Source: Pristionchus mayeri (Eukaryota > Nematoda > Chromadorea > Rhabditida > Neodiplogasteridae). Taken from it: a stretch of DNA of 64,000 nt. How positions within the stretch are numbered: the first letter of the stretch is position 1; every line of letters starts with the position of its first letter. The position numbers were made by a program, and so were the translations under genes. Under the pieces are notes generated by a model. It worked only from the letters and a program-made list of their open reading frames with translations. It was not told where the DNA came from and did no database searches. Location: positions 45,440,020-45,504,019 of the forward strand of contig BTRK01000006.1 in assembly GCA_036245805.1 (NCBI GenBank), read 5' to 3'. Shown here piece after piece: positions 1 to 11,618 of the stretch.

Positions 1-790
1 GCTTCATATTCCTTCTAGTCGCACTTTTACTGCTTACATTTGTTATCAGTACATGGCTATGGTTGCTCCGCTTGCCCGCTACGATCGCACGTATACCGGA
101 CAATTCCCGACGTTGCCGCGATGGGAAGGGAATGGTTAGTGCGCCTGAATATTCGCGAGGATGAGGTCAAGTTACTCGAAGAGTATGCTAACGACGAGTC
201 TACCAACATGGCTCGCCACCCCGACTTCGTAGGAAGAAACTACCTGGACCCCGAAGACGTGATTCATATTGTATTTCGCTTATTGGACTTACTTTCATCG
301 TTAGAAGGACCTTTAGGTTGTATAATCCAATGCAGAATCGATATAAAGCCCTTTCTTGTCTTGGTATTGGTAATCGAATTTTCCGTTTGCTCCACTACGC
401 ATTTTTAGCATTGTAAGAATAGGGAAGGGGAGACTCTAGAAGGAGGGCGGTGTACATCTACTAGACGACACTAATTACTTCCAAAATACATTACAATCGT
501 ATGCATATGCCCTGAGGAGGAACTCTGAGTAATATACAAGCCCTGAGGAGGCAATAAAATCAGCCCGAGGACTTTGAGCCCGAGCCAGCTCCTACGGTAG
601 ACACGATGGCTGATGAAATATCTGATCTACTTTTCTCATCACCTGGTCGGACCCAGTCGGGAATATCTGGAGTACGTACAACAATATCATTCGAAACATT
701 TATTCAATTATGAAAACAAGAAACTTGAACTATGGAGAAAATCAAACTACAAAACAGTGAAACATTGATTAGATTTTAAACAAATATTAT
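1..790. other. Left edge, no supported gene
   Basis: Plus-strand bases 2-110 can be read as a hydrophobic segment (FIFLLVALLLLTFVIS), and a 122-codon open frame runs to 408. The two are in different frames, no splice junction joins them convincingly, and neither resembles a family I know. From 410 to 790 I see nothing. A fragment of a gene cut by the window edge is possible. Confidence 0.2.
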
Positions 791-799
791 CGACTCGAC

Positions 800-1577
800 G
801 TCGAACTCTATGGGCCATTGTCGATCCGTACTCGAGCACCTTCTCGCAGTCCTCCAGACCGCCGGAGAAGACCTGATGTCGATATAGAAATATGGCGTAC
901 TGTAGCCAATCTTTAACCAGTTCATTCTTGACCTACCTTGACGCCGTCCCAGTGGGTCGTCTCCATAAGCAGATTATGGTCCCAGTCGAACATCGGCCCT
1001 ATCAGTCGACTCAATGTGGTCAGCGTCCAGCGCGTCCAGTACATCATGCAGTAGGCGTTCGGACACAGGGGCGACTGCAATCGAGAATCCGGTTTACTAC
1101 GGTAGTTCCGTGGAGAAGGCAGATGAGTTCCCCGGGTCACAATCCTAGCTCACCGGGGAACGTTCCTAGAATAGGTGGGCACCATCAAAGTCAGCTTCAA
1201 GACTCCACCGGTTTTGAACTCCAACCCAACCGGAAAATACATTGGTTCACCGCCGCCTTCCCCGAATTTTGACCTTCGACCACTCCGGTAATGATATAAA
1301 AGCTTCAACAACTGCCCACCTATGGTTCCTAGAAGCCTACAGAGACCCACCCCATATTCCCTCTCTCCCTCTCCCCCTTTAGAGGCGGGGCCGAGTACCT
1401 GAACTTCAGCAGTAGTTTACCAAACCTAAGCAGTGTCAGTAGATGCCCATGAGAAAGGAATGGAAGGGGGCGGGGTTTGGTAAGCTTCTAGGAAAGTGCC
1501 CTCACCGGATGTTAGTAGGAGATGCGAAGCACGGGCTCGATGATGTGCATCGACACCTTGTCGAGCATTGACTTGAT
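800..1577 (-). CDS. Unrecognised gene, at least two in-frame exons
   Basis: Two minus-strand exons fit well. The first (937-1074, 46 codons) begins after an ATTGCAG acceptor, ends at AAG|GTAGGT, and reads SPLCPNAYCMMYW at its start and ETTHWDGVK at its end. A 64-nt intron ending ACATCAG then joins it in phase 0 to an exon starting at 872 (VFSGGLEDCEKVLEYGS). The Cys/Trp-rich composition and clean phase are coding-like. A further open stretch near 1508-1577 (MIKSMLDKVSMHIIEPVL) may be an upstream exon. I do not recognise the family. The gene's 5' and 3' limits are unknown and its 3' part may run toward position 1. Confidence 0.35.
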
Positions 1578-2049
1578 CATCTGAAGGGATAATATTTATC
1601 CCTTTTCATCCTTTTCACAACGTGCGGATCCCAAATAAAAAGCACTTTGCAATGCTCCTTCTCTGCACCTACCGTACTTTGTCGGGGAGTGGTCGGTAGG
1701 GGGCTGGGGCGATATGATGAGATCCCTTCTGTGGCTTCTCGCCAGCCATCTGAATTGATATTACGGTAAGACGACATGGTGTGCTACCGAAAACGGATCC
1801 GATTCGAGACTAACCTCGCTTCGCAGCTCCTTCAGCGGTGTTCGCAGTTGCGCTTGATGCGTGAAGGTGCGAGCAGTGGTGTAGCTGTGGTTACCGGGCA
1901 CTCTGCAATACACGGTAAATAACCAAGCCGGAAACTGCTTGTAGATGAACACGGGGCACGGGACTGTTTTCAATTAGCAGTTTGATTCCGCCGCTATACT
2001 TACATATTCTATCAGCATTAAATTAAATAAGGAAAAAATATAAACGCAC

Positions 2050-3813
2050 CTTTTCATCGAGCGCGCGGATGTCCGCCATCGTAAGCTGATGCAGTCGTCC
2101 ATCCAGCAGAACACCTGCAATTTGTGCCATTAGTCCAGCCCTTTTCCAGAGCGAACAGCCGTGAATGGGTGATAAATGTGCATTAACATGCGTATATTCG
2201 AAAAATATTCGAAAATGCTACATGTCCTTCGCAAGGTGATCGCTCGTCCCACCACTTCCATGTTTCATCGAACCCCCATAAATAAACCGCGAAAAGCGAA
2301 CCTCGCGGTGGAACTTGGAGAACAGCCGGGGTACTGCTTGATGGAGAAGCTCTCGACCATCTGCTGGAAGCTGAACCACTTGAAGTGCACGGACACGAGC
2401 TTGTACGCGCTCATCACCTGACATTCGTTATTTAAATAATTTTTTCTTTTAGAATTCATGAGGTCACAATAAAAAATGCAGATTAACTAGGCCGATCTGA
2501 GCTTCAAAAGTAGATGCATAGCTTCGACAAACAGGCCAGCTGCTTGCTAGTTATCTAGTTGCCCTTTACGGCTCGACTCCGGGCTTCTTTTTCTGGCAGC
2601 AGTTTCATCAATAATAGTGCTAGCTACTTTTCAGTATCAACGAAATGATATAGCGAATCCATTCATTCAAAGTAAAGTTCACTTACCGGCTCCGTGCCGA
2701 TCCTCCAGTCATTGACGAGCGGTCCTCTTCTTCGTCTGGTACAGGGAGGGCGACATCTCCTGCTTAACGCCGGCCGGCGTCAGGAACTCCTTATCGTTGG
2801 CGATGCCGATGTGGACGACCTCCCGCTTCTCCCTTGAGAGGTTGTGTGCCTGTATTTTAAACAATTAAATATTATTTTAAACACTGACAAATAATGAAAC
2901 GTCAAACAGGTTGATCCTACGAGCGTATTTTCGAATTTAACAATTAAATATAAACTGGTAATCAATAATGTACACGCCATTCAGTATCACTCTTGTAAGG
3001 TTGTGAGAAACTAAAGAAGGGCGCTCTCGAGAGATGGAAGTACGATACAGAAGGCGAGATAACTACCTCCGAAACAAACACTCTAGTAACGGAGTCTAGT
3101 TTCTTCAAATTCTCACTCACTTTCTCGGTGGTTCCTCGGTCGGACAGGTGGATGGTCTCGACCTTGACGAAGAAGTTGTCCTTCATGTAGTCGGGGAGTT
3201 ACAGGCCTCCTCGTGGATCGCCAGCAATCCCTGGGGCGCGATCTTGAGGATCAGCGTCGGGACCTAAACAATTAGAAAATATTTTTAAGATTAAATATGC
3301 ACTAATTAACGGATAATTAGCACTGACCTTCGACTGGAGGTGGTAGATCTTGTGCCGTTGAAGAGCGCGTGGTTCGCGAACGGCTCATTTCTCAGTACCT
3401 GCAAAACGGGACCGATAATTGGATGGAAGCTGCACATGCCTGGTGGGGTGAGAAACGGAAGCAAGCAAGGCAGGCGCGTAATTACATGGCGTGAGCGCGA
3501 GAATTGCGTCTATGGTAAACGCGGCAGGATTATTAGGTCTGGAACTCGGGAAAAGCGGGTGAGTTTTTGTATTTTTAAGCGGTCGGCAACATAAAATCTG
3601 GCCACATTTTGTCACTTGGCCCTAATAGACGAAGTGGGAAACGCACCTATACTCTCTCCCCGCCGCCAGTTTCGGCCTTGCTCGCTTCGGCAACGGAGTG
3701 CAATTGGCCGATCTGGGACTCCTCTACGGTCAGCGGAAGGACGGTACGGCTGGAACGGTTAAATAAAAAACAATAAAACAATCGTGGAAAACGCACTATT
3801 CCTTGACGATCAT
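2050..3813 (-). pseudogene. Class I phosphatidylinositol transfer protein (PITP) pseudogene
   Basis: Seven exons match class I PITPs, cytosolic proteins that move PI and PC between membranes: 3797-3813 (start, MIVKEY), 3647-3749 ([28 protein letters not shown]), 3328-3398, 3121-3263 (DYMKDNFFVKVET), 2687-2849 (VVHIGIANDKEFLTP), 2302-2417 (SAYKLVSVHFKWF) and 2050-2114 (LTMADIRALDEK). Every junction keeps GT and AG. The frame is broken repeatedly. A TAG at 3647-3649 sits where the family has Glu, and the frame shifts near 3358, 3193 (with loss of about 11 residues), 2728, 2331 and 2094. The C-terminal tail was not found. The exon content identifies the family securely; an error-rich assembly patch is the alternative to a pseudogene, but neighbouring genes read cleanly. 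Confidence 0.85.
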
Positions 3814-4563
3814 TCTCCGTGTTGCACGTTCTACTCCGCCGACGAAGGATGGACCGGCAGCGAACCGCTGAAACGGAGTGAGGCTCGACAATAAAAGACA
3901 GCACGAAGGAGGCAAAACTATTATGTAGTATCGACATTATCGAGGAAAAGTATTACAATCGTGAGGATGGTGGGAAAAGTCGGGAACAACTAGTCAACGC
4001 GCCTTCCTACACGGTAGAGCGAACGAACACCGCAGATAAGAACTGATGTCGGCATTTCCACGCTCATATCAAGCCACGCCGAATTAAATGCACACGCGAG
4101 TAGTGGATGAGAAGCAGGTTGAGTCAGCAATATTTATATTGCAAGTTGCTCGCAAGTCTAGCGAAACAAGAGCAACTCGAAAAAACTGCTAGCAAATTTG
4201 GTACCATAAGCTAAACAAGGTGTATTTCTGCCTAAATTCATGGTGAGCAAAGTGAATTGGGCCATTCTGAAACGGAATATAACCAGTTTTGAAAAGAAAC
4301 AACGTAAAAACAAGTGGAAAACGCTGACAAATGCGGAGTCCGGTTGCGGTCGCTAGCGGGAACCGGTAACTTCAGAGCCGGTAAATTGCAAAAATGATGG
4401 GAAACCTCACCAAGGCTCACGCTACCGTTCAAATTGTTGAATTATTTTCATTGCGAATTTTCTCCATTCATATATTTTTTAATTTGTGTTTTATTTTTCT
4501 AAATAATATGTTTTCAATAGTTGATTTCAATAGAAATAAACCAAATAATTTAAAAATATAAAC
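3814..4563. other. Upstream spacer of PITP remnant
   Basis: No confident gene. A stretch near 4190-4250 on the minus strand after a GTTTCAG acceptor could be a third exon of the gene that starts at 4777, but this is weak. Confidence 0.25.
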
Positions 4564-4777
4564 TTTGGGGCTCCCGGATCCCTTTAACACATTTTCGTTC
4601 CCTCTCGAGTGACGATAGCGTAACGTCAATCATCTAAATTTAAAATTGATAAATACAAAAATCTAAATACAAAAAGTAACTATATTATTATACCTCAGGA
4701 TCCCGGTGGCTTTCCACAACAACATTTAGAAGTTCAACCGATCTCTGGGCTATGCGCCCGATGAGATTCTCGGCCAT
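4564..4777 (-). CDS. 5' exons of an unrecognised gene
   Basis: A minus-strand ATG at 4775-4777 opens a 28-codon exon (MAENLIGRIAQRSVELL at its start) ending at GAG|GTATAA. A second exon begins after ATTTAG at 4633 and continues in phase 0 (MIDVTLSSLERERKCVKG) to a weak donor at 4564. The charged, helix-prone sequence suggests a small alpha-helical protein. I do not recognise it, and the 3' exons were not established. It lies just upstream of the PITP remnant on the same strand. Confidence 0.35.
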
Positions 4778-5056
4778 TTCTCGGGAAAAAATGAATTTGA
4801 ACAATATAAATGGTGAGTAGCAGATTTAGAGGGGGGGGGGGTGCAGAAATACGAATTTTGGAGAATAAAGCGAATGGCAGTAAGTGCGAGATGAAAACGC
4901 GCGAAAGTATCAGTTGGCGGTCTTATTGAATGTTATTCGAATGTCAGTGCACGATATTCAAATGCCATTACACAACTGCGACCTTACCTCTCGTTTCTTG
5001 GAGCGTTGCCAGAGGGATTTTCGAAAAATATTGAATTCGAAAATTTAATTATTATA

Positions 5057-6306
5057 TTAGGTTGAATAGAAAGTCTTTATCCACTTTTTATTTCCCTTCT
5101 TCTGACAATAAAGCACAAGAGCAAAATCAAACATATGCACCATTGTTATCTACGACAAATCTCCAACGTTCAGGCAACTTATGGATTCCCTCCTTATAGA
5201 ACCCATCTCGGCGCGAATTAAAATATTGCTTGAGTGCGGCCTCGATCGCCCCACGGGAAATGAAGGATCTCTGATCGAGATGACGGGTCAGATCCGAGAA
5301 CAACCAATAATCCGAAGGGGCCAAGTCAGGAGAATACGGTGTATGAGGGAGAACCATCCAGCCTTATTTGGACAGCTCCTGCTTGACCTGCCGTGCAACA
5401 TGGGGTCGGGCGTTATCGTGTTGATAGTACACTTTCTTGCCGTTCAGGGCAGATTGTGCGAATTTCTTCTTGAGATTCCGTAGTTGTTTAGTTTAGACAT
5501 ATTCAGTAATTATCCGCTTCTCGGGTAGGAGCTCCCAGTAAATCGGGCCATCCACCCCCCACCAGGCAGAGAGCAAGATTTTCATAGGGTGAAGGCCAGG
5601 CTTTGCGACGTCCTGTGGGGTCTCATTGACATCCACCCACTGTGCCCTCCTATGGTGATTCTCATAGCAGACCCACTTCTCGACCCCTGTTATGAGACGG
5701 TCCAACCATCGATCTCCAGCGTGAAGAGTGAGTAGAGAAAGGGAATCGTCGACACGGTGGTCAAACTGGTCTTGGGTCAATTTGTGGGGTATGAAACGGC
5801 CTAGCTTCTTCTTCTTGCCAATGGAGACCAATCATTTTACGATGGTGCTTTGCGGTACCCCAAGTGTGGCTGCCATGTCGCGGGTATTTGGGAAGGATCC
5901 AATTCCACTACGATCCGTAGCGCATCCAAATCCAGCTCGGGTGGCCTCCCAGACCGGTCATGATCATCCATGGAAAAGTCCCCCTTCTCGAAGAGTTGGT
6001 ACCAATTGCGCATGGTCTGGTAGTGAGTGGCATATGAATCGTACACTTCAGCCAACTGACGTTCCTATTCCTTCATTGTAGTGTGAGAGAGGAATACGAA
6101 TAACAGAACGTTGCGGATGTGCAAGGCCGTGGGAACAAACATCGTGGTCTTACTAGTGGCAGAATGAAAGGCGTGGAATGGGGAGTTGTTGACCACATAG
6201 TCCCTTTGTCATGTGTTATTGACTAGAGGCGAGGGAACACCAAAGGTATCCTGCACTGAGCAGTGATCGAGCAAAACAGTGGATAAAGACTTTCTGTTCA
6301 ACCTAA
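5057..6306 (-). mobile_element. Mariner-type transposon 1 (decayed)
   Basis: A 1,250-bp element is bounded by near-perfect inverted repeats that begin TTAGGTTGAA and continue (T/C)AGAAAGTC, flanked by TA on both sides (5055-5056 and 6307-6308). The TA target and internal transposase remains identify a Tc1/mariner element. It lies between the unrecognised gene at 4.6 kb and the truncated lectin-like gene. Confidence 0.9.
5127..6055 (-). pseudogene. Mariner transposase remains, element 1
   Basis: Three minus-strand blocks in different frames cover the transposase. 5837-6055 has the N-terminal helix-turn-helix end (WYQLFEKGDFSMDDHDRSGR, then PPELD). 5493-5831 has the central part with WVDVNETPQ. 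5127-5357 has the C-terminal part with HTPYSPDLAPSDYWLF, which holds the third acidic residue of the DD34D triad. The first triad position reads TGVEKW where active mariners have TGDEKW, so a catalytic Asp is lost. With the frame breaks, this copy cannot encode a working enzyme. Confidence 0.85.
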
Positions 6307-6512
6307 TAATAACAATATTAACACTATTATGTTTATAATATCATAATGAATTGAATATGCGATAAAAACATAATTTTTAACGAAACATATCAATTGTGCA
6401 AATATCTATCTATATCGAATTCAATGCATTTTTATTACTCTGACTAATTGCAAGATTGATAAAGTTGTTGTGATGCTACATTTCTGTCACAACATGTAAG
6501 GACAAAACGAAT

Positions 6513-9092
6513 TCACTGCCAACAGTTGAAATCTGAACTACATAGACGGTATTGGCAAGCGTAAGGCATCGAATTTTTCAGGGGATCAGTGCATGGGGCG
6601 GAGAACCTGAATTATATTTCGTGCAAGTCAAACATAATTCAGTTGTAGCTCAAAGCTTCATCTAATCAAAAAAGTACTATTAATTTTGATTTTCACACTC
6701 TCCAAGGGGAGTTGAATCCGGATTGCTGCTGAGCGTATGCACAATCCTGTCCAACGATGGGATTTCCTTTAGCCCAGTAGGTGAATGGATCGGTGGACTG
6801 GAAATATTGAATAGGTAGAGCATGTTCGCGTAAGCAAAAAAATGATCTCACACCATCCGCCCACTCATAATTCATGCCGTTATACCTCAGACCGATCCAG
6901 TATCGCGATTTCACGGGAAACACTGCAATGGAATGTTACAAAAAAAGATGTTCGATTCAAATCACTACATCCCTTTGGAATGAGAGTCTTGACAGAAATG
7001 AACAGGTACAAATGGGTTTTTGGGTTTGCTTTTTGAAGGCTTTTGTATCTTAAATTTTAGAGAACCAATGTGAGTTAAGGAAGAAATTTTTCTCGTAATC
7101 ATGAACCGTGGCAACGAATCCCTGCTGATCTTGGCAATTATCCTCAGCTGCTTGGTATATCGCGGAGAAGCCAGATACATGGAAACAACCTGAAACAATT
7201 CCCTGCTGGTAATTATTGAAAACAACATTTTTCGTATTCATTTGTAATTAAACTATTCAGCGTAATGTATAACTCACCGCTGGGTACTTCGCGGTCTCTC
7301 TCGTTTGTAGTACTACAGGGCATGAGGCCCTCCTTGCAGAAGCAATTTGCTGCAATGAAAGATTCAACACATTAATTCAATGTGACGGAATATGCACAAG
7401 GAATATGTCGTCTTCGAGAACGGCACGAGGCAGTGAAAAGAAATGGCCGAATTCAGAGATGATGTGCAACATCCTACGAAAAAAGGATAATCGTACCGTC
7501 ACAGAAAGTATAAAGTAAGTCCGAATCGAGGTTGGCATCTGTCGCAGTGTCGTTGATGTGGAATCCAGGATTTGCAATGTCTTTGAGACCCTGGATTCCG
7601 GCTCCATTAGAGTAGTCTGAAATTTGGTGTGTTTTGTTCAAAATGTTACTCATATCACACGTTTCATCGTAGAATAGCAAAGTTTCTCCACAATCCTTGC
7701 ACATGGAAAAGGTAACCCCCCAAATTCACTTCGATTTTCGATAGACCCTATATCGGGGACCTCTGAACCAGAGTGAGAGAGGTGGTAGATCAAAAGCCTT
7801 CCTGGTAGATCATGTCGAAAATTGACTTTCGCGGTCCGTTTTTTGCTCGTATCTCCGTTCATATTGTGTTTTGACGTGCTCTTCAAGGGGAGTGTGCACG
7901 ACTCTATAGCTAACTCATGGCACATGCTTCATACCAAATCATTCACAGAATATGGGACCTATCCAAATGTTCTTTCATTCGATGGGGATCGCCGAGAGCT
8001 CTCGAATGATATGCTGAATGCCGGAGCTCAAGTGAAGTTTTGCCCCAAAAACCACTTCTCAACTCTCACTCCTTCTTTTTCGATGAATTTCGACCCACCC
8101 ACTCGAGAAAGAGGGATGGAATGATTCGAAATTACCGAATTTCCCATTGTCTTTCGCGAGATGTGAGTCGAAATTCATCGAAAATGGATGGGCAAGAGTT
8201 TAAATGCGGTTTTTGGGGCAAAACTGCACTTGAGCTCCGGCTTTAGTAGGTATTAAGCATATCATTCAAGAGCTTCGGCGATCCCCATCGAATGAAACAA
8301 AATTTTGATAGGGCCCATAGTCTGTGAATGATTTGATGTGAATCATGTGTCATGAGTTTGCTATAGAATCGGGCACACTCTCATCGTGAAGAGCACGTCA
8401 AAACACACATTTCATCTGCCTGACGTTTTTCGACAAGTCGAATATGAACGGAGATACGAACAAAAAACGGACCGCGAAAGTCAATTTTCGTCATGATCTA
8501 TCAGGAAGACTTTTGATCTACCACCTCTCTTACTCTGGTTCAGAGGTCCCCTATACAGGGTCTATCGAAAATCGATGAGAAATTGGGGGGTTAGCTTTTC
8601 CATGTGCATGGATGTTTGCGATTCTAAGACGAAACGCGTGATATGCTCGAAAATGGCAAAATTTATCACCGATTGATATGATCACTCCTCCATCGTCCTT
8701 GAAAGCGTTCGATGCCTCTTCAAAGAATGATACATGCCGTTGACTGAAATAGCAGGATGGCTGATTAGTTTCTGCCTAGAAAATGAATTAACTTTTTTGA
8801 TTACATTTGCATTCCATAAATTATGTGCCATGCGCGCATCTTCAGTAATCATTGAGTGTTTACATACTCGAATGAATCAGTCAGCAGTACAATGACTCCT
8901 CGAGAGAAGTCGCGTCCGTACGAATAGATCATCGATGATGCTTTCTTGATTGCGCTGAGAATGTTAATGCACTATACTTTAATAAACTAGTTATTCATAC
9001 GCACTCATCGATTTTGTCTGAATTTCCTCCGAGGGAAGTGAGAAGCTACTCATGTCCTTCGTTGTTCTGAAATCACCGAAGTCTCTCACAAC
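6513..9092 (-). pseudogene. Truncated VWA-CTLD (clec-like) gene
   Basis: Exons match those of the downstream paralogue at 11619-15260. In order: second half of a von Willebrand A domain (VVRDFGDFRTTKD from 9092; GRDFSRGVIVLLTDSFE near 8880-8935; FKDDGGVIISIG near 8685-8750; NPGFHINDTATDANL near 7500-7617), linker ANCFCKEG (about 7275-7352), C-type lectin domain (GCFHVSGFSAIYQ, then FPVKSRYWIGLRY, WADG, TDPFTYWAKGNPIVGQDC) and tail ending DFNCW at TGA 6513-6515. The signal peptide, first lectin domain and MIDAS half of VWA are absent. The last intron's donor is TTG|GA where the paralogue has TTG|GT (near 6702). Both suggest a dead tandem duplicate, although a 5' start elsewhere cannot be excluded. 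Confidence 0.7.
7650..8646. mobile_element. 1-kb palindromic foldback element
   Basis: Two arms of about 500 bp centred near 8135 are near-perfect reverse complements, for example AATTCACTTCGATTTTCGAT near 7723 against its partner near 8570, and the CATCGAATGAAA segment on both sides. The outer ends read CATATCACACGTTTC and its complement with lower identity. The element lies in an intron of the truncated lectin-like gene and carries no ORF of note. No clear target duplication was found. Confidence 0.8.
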
Positions 9093-9342
9093 CTGGCATT
9101 GTGGACGTTAGATGTTTTCGAAAATATTTCTGACATTCTTGCAAAAGATCTAATAAACAATATCAGATTAGATAATGGTGTTATTTTTAAACAGTTATTT
9201 TTGACCTATGCGTCAATTTACGAGTATGATGACAAATGCCGGGCTATTTCAATGATTTTCCGAGCGTCAGACATGATAAGATAATGAGAGCTCCACATCA
9301 CGAACTCATAAATTTACAGAACGACATAGCAAATATAAAAAA
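9093..9342. other. Spacer
   Basis: AT-rich sequence upstream of the truncated lectin-like gene. I looked on the minus strand for the missing first half of the VWA domain and did not find it. Confidence 0.5.
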
Positions 9343-9765
9343 GGCTCTGTATGGATTGCGTGGACAAATGAGATTTGGGTGGACAAATGAGCGAGCTGTA
9401 CGGATTCGGTGGACAACCCGGGATTTGGGTGGGCAAATGAATGCGTAAGGTGGTACATCAAGTAACCTCTCTGGAAGCATTCATATGTGTTCTCGTTCGA
9501 CATTACCATCTTCACGCACTTATAATACTCTTCAGTTCCTCTTTGTTTTGATCACAGAGGTAGGGTGTCCCCTATCATATGTTGCCCTTTTAAATAATAT
9601 GCTTCCAGAGAGAATACATGATGTACCACATCAAACTTTCATTTGTCCACCCAAACCCTATTTCTGGCATTTGTCCACTGAAATCCCGTGTTGTCCAACG
9701 AAACAGTACAGCTTGCTCTTTTTTTCCACCCAAATCTCATTTGTCCACCCAATTCGTACAGAGCC
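9343..9765. mobile_element. Foldback MITE
   Basis: Inverted repeats begin GGCTCTGTA and contain GGACAAATGAGATTTGGGTG in both arms (9343-9480 and about 9600-9765). Each arm holds short internal repeats of TGGACAAATGAG, so the open frames here are repeat artefacts. The spacer is about 120 bp. The flanks are A-rich, so the target duplication cannot be read. Confidence 0.75.
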
Positions 9766-9853
9766 AAAACAACAACGATAAAGTTCATACAATTTTATAC
9801 TTCATTTTTCACAAAAAAAGACCGATTGAACAATTCAATGACTTTGTATTGTA

Positions 9854-11065
9854 TTGGGGTGTCCGGAAAGTTCGTATAATGCTTCGGAAAAAAAGTCATT
9901 TCGCGATCAAATGCAGTGATTGCGCAATCTGTTTGTCAACAATGTATTGCATCATTCTGACGTTGAGTAGTGAGAGGATTTATTCAGTCTCCTAGTTGCT
10001 ACATTGATTCTTGTGATGGACTCCCATCTCTACCTCAGAGCAGTTTTACTTCATTACTACCGTCTTGGCCGATCCGTGAAGGAGGCCCACTCTGCCCTGG
10101 CCCAGTCGGAAGGAGCTGACGCCCCGTCCATACCCTTCTGCTATAAGTGGTTCTCCCGCTTCAAGAAAGGGGAGTTTGGTCTCGATGATCAACCCCGCTC
10201 TGGACGCCCTCCCTCCCTCGATCAGCCTCTCGTTCTCCACACACTGAAGCGTAAGTCCATGGCCAGTGTGCGTGAGTTGAAGAAGGATACTGGTACTCCC
10301 AGATCAACGGAGTCCGATATCCTCCATCGATCTGGGAAGAAGCCGAAACTCCCACAAGTGATTCCCCATGACCTCTCCCCCGAACAGCTGAAAAATCGTG
10401 TTCAAGTCTGTCGGGAATTACTCCATCGTAGATCCAATCTTCGATGGACCAATTCCATCATCGCTACAGATGAGAAGTGGATCACGTACGATAACCCTGT
10501 GAGGAGACTGCAATGGGTGGATGCAGATGAGAAGCCCACGCCCGTCCCGAAGAAGGAAGAGCACGGAAAGAAGGAACTCCTCTGCTTCTTCTTCTCACTG
10601 CTCGGTCCCATCTACTGGGAGATCCTCGCCCCTGGCAACAGCATCAATGCCGACCTCTTCTCTGAACAACTGGAAGATGTCGCGATCAGAGTCCCTCCCA
10701 GACTCCTGAACCAGGGCAAAATTCTTCTTCTGATGGACAATGCTCGCCCACATCGAGCGAAGATGACCCAGGAGAAAATGGACGAGCTGAAGATCGAGAT
10801 CTCTCCCCATGCGACTACCACTACTTCCGCTCTCTCTCTGACCTGCAAAGGAAAGAAGTTCAAGAATCGAGATGAAGTTGTGAGGGCTTTCGTGAACGGG
10901 CGGTCTCGAAGAAACCCGCATTCTGGAAGAGAGGAATCGAGACCCTGCCCAATCGCTGGAGAGAGGTAGTGAGAAAGAAGGGGGCATACATTGGTCACTG
11001 AGAATTGTAAAGCATTGAATAAAAAATAAAAACAAAAAATTATACGAACTTTCCGGACACCCCAA
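9854..11065 (+). mobile_element. Mariner-type transposon 2 (younger copy)
   Basis: A 1,212-bp element has 27-bp perfect terminal inverted repeats starting TTGGGGTGTCCGGAAAGTTC, flanked by TA (9852-9853 and 11066-11067). It carries one long transposase frame. The perfect ends and long frame indicate more recent activity than element 1. Confidence 0.95.
10004..11001 (+). pseudogene. Mariner transposase, element 2, with catalytic-core deletion
   Basis: The frame opens with the start at 10004 or at the Met codon 10016. It covers the helix-turn-helix region (WFSRFKKGEFGLDDQPRSGR), the first triad Asp (TDEKWITYD) and the second (LLLMDNARPHRAKM). After ISPH near 10812 the family's PPYSPDLxP stretch is missing, and CDYHYFRSLSDLQ continues in another frame. 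The typical C-terminus (LPNRWREVV to TGA 10999-11001) needs a further frame change. The third triad Asp is therefore out of frame and this copy is probably inactive, but only a few changes from an active ancestor. Confidence 0.85.
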
Positions 11066-11101
11066 TACAAGCGTAAACATTCACAGCGAAGAGCAGGATA
11101 C

Positions 11102-11543
11102 CACGCCTCTCACGAGAGAATCGAGCTAAAATCGCTATTCTTGGGAATGGAGGGGAAATCGTGAATTGAGTTCGAACCGGTTTTGGTCATCCTAAGGCAT
11201 GCCTGACACTCCCCCAAAGTCTCACTGTTCCATTTTCATTTTGGACTTCACTACACCGGGCATGATGTCGGCAGCTCTCACTTTAAGAGCTCGTATCTCG
11301 GTAACAGTTGTAGATAGAGCAAAATTTACCTCTCATTGACCCCACTCATTTTTCGAGCTCTATCGATCCATATATTTCATTTTGTTTGAATGTCACTTTT
11401 AACCACAATACATTGTAGCTCAAATTTCTCAAAAGTGTAGGTAAAGATGCAGCTGATTTTTTCAGACATTGTATAGTTTTCCAAGGGCTATCGAATGAGT
11501 GGTCTGCACCGAAAATATCACGACTTTAGTGAGAATTAGGGTC
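11102..11543. repeat. Half copy of the 20955-21980 palindrome
   Basis: It begins CACGCCTCTCACGAGAG and runs to GAGAATTAGGGTC, almost identical to the left arm of the palindrome at 20955. The inverted right arm is absent, so this is a single-arm (solo) copy. It lies directly after mariner element 2 and beyond the 3' end of the intact lectin-like gene. Confidence 0.85.
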
Positions 11544-11618
11544 CAATATTCACAAACTATTTTCACTGTAGAAGAACATTTTTGTGATGTTACTTTCCTG
11601 TTCCATCTAGTATGTATT

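Noticed and set aside
892..1272. 126-codon plus-strand open frame
   Set aside because: It overlaps the better-supported minus-strand exons, has low-complexity composition and no family match.
9485..9995. Overlapping plus-strand frames of 98 and 125 codons
   Set aside because: They lie over the foldback MITE repeats and the mariner left end.
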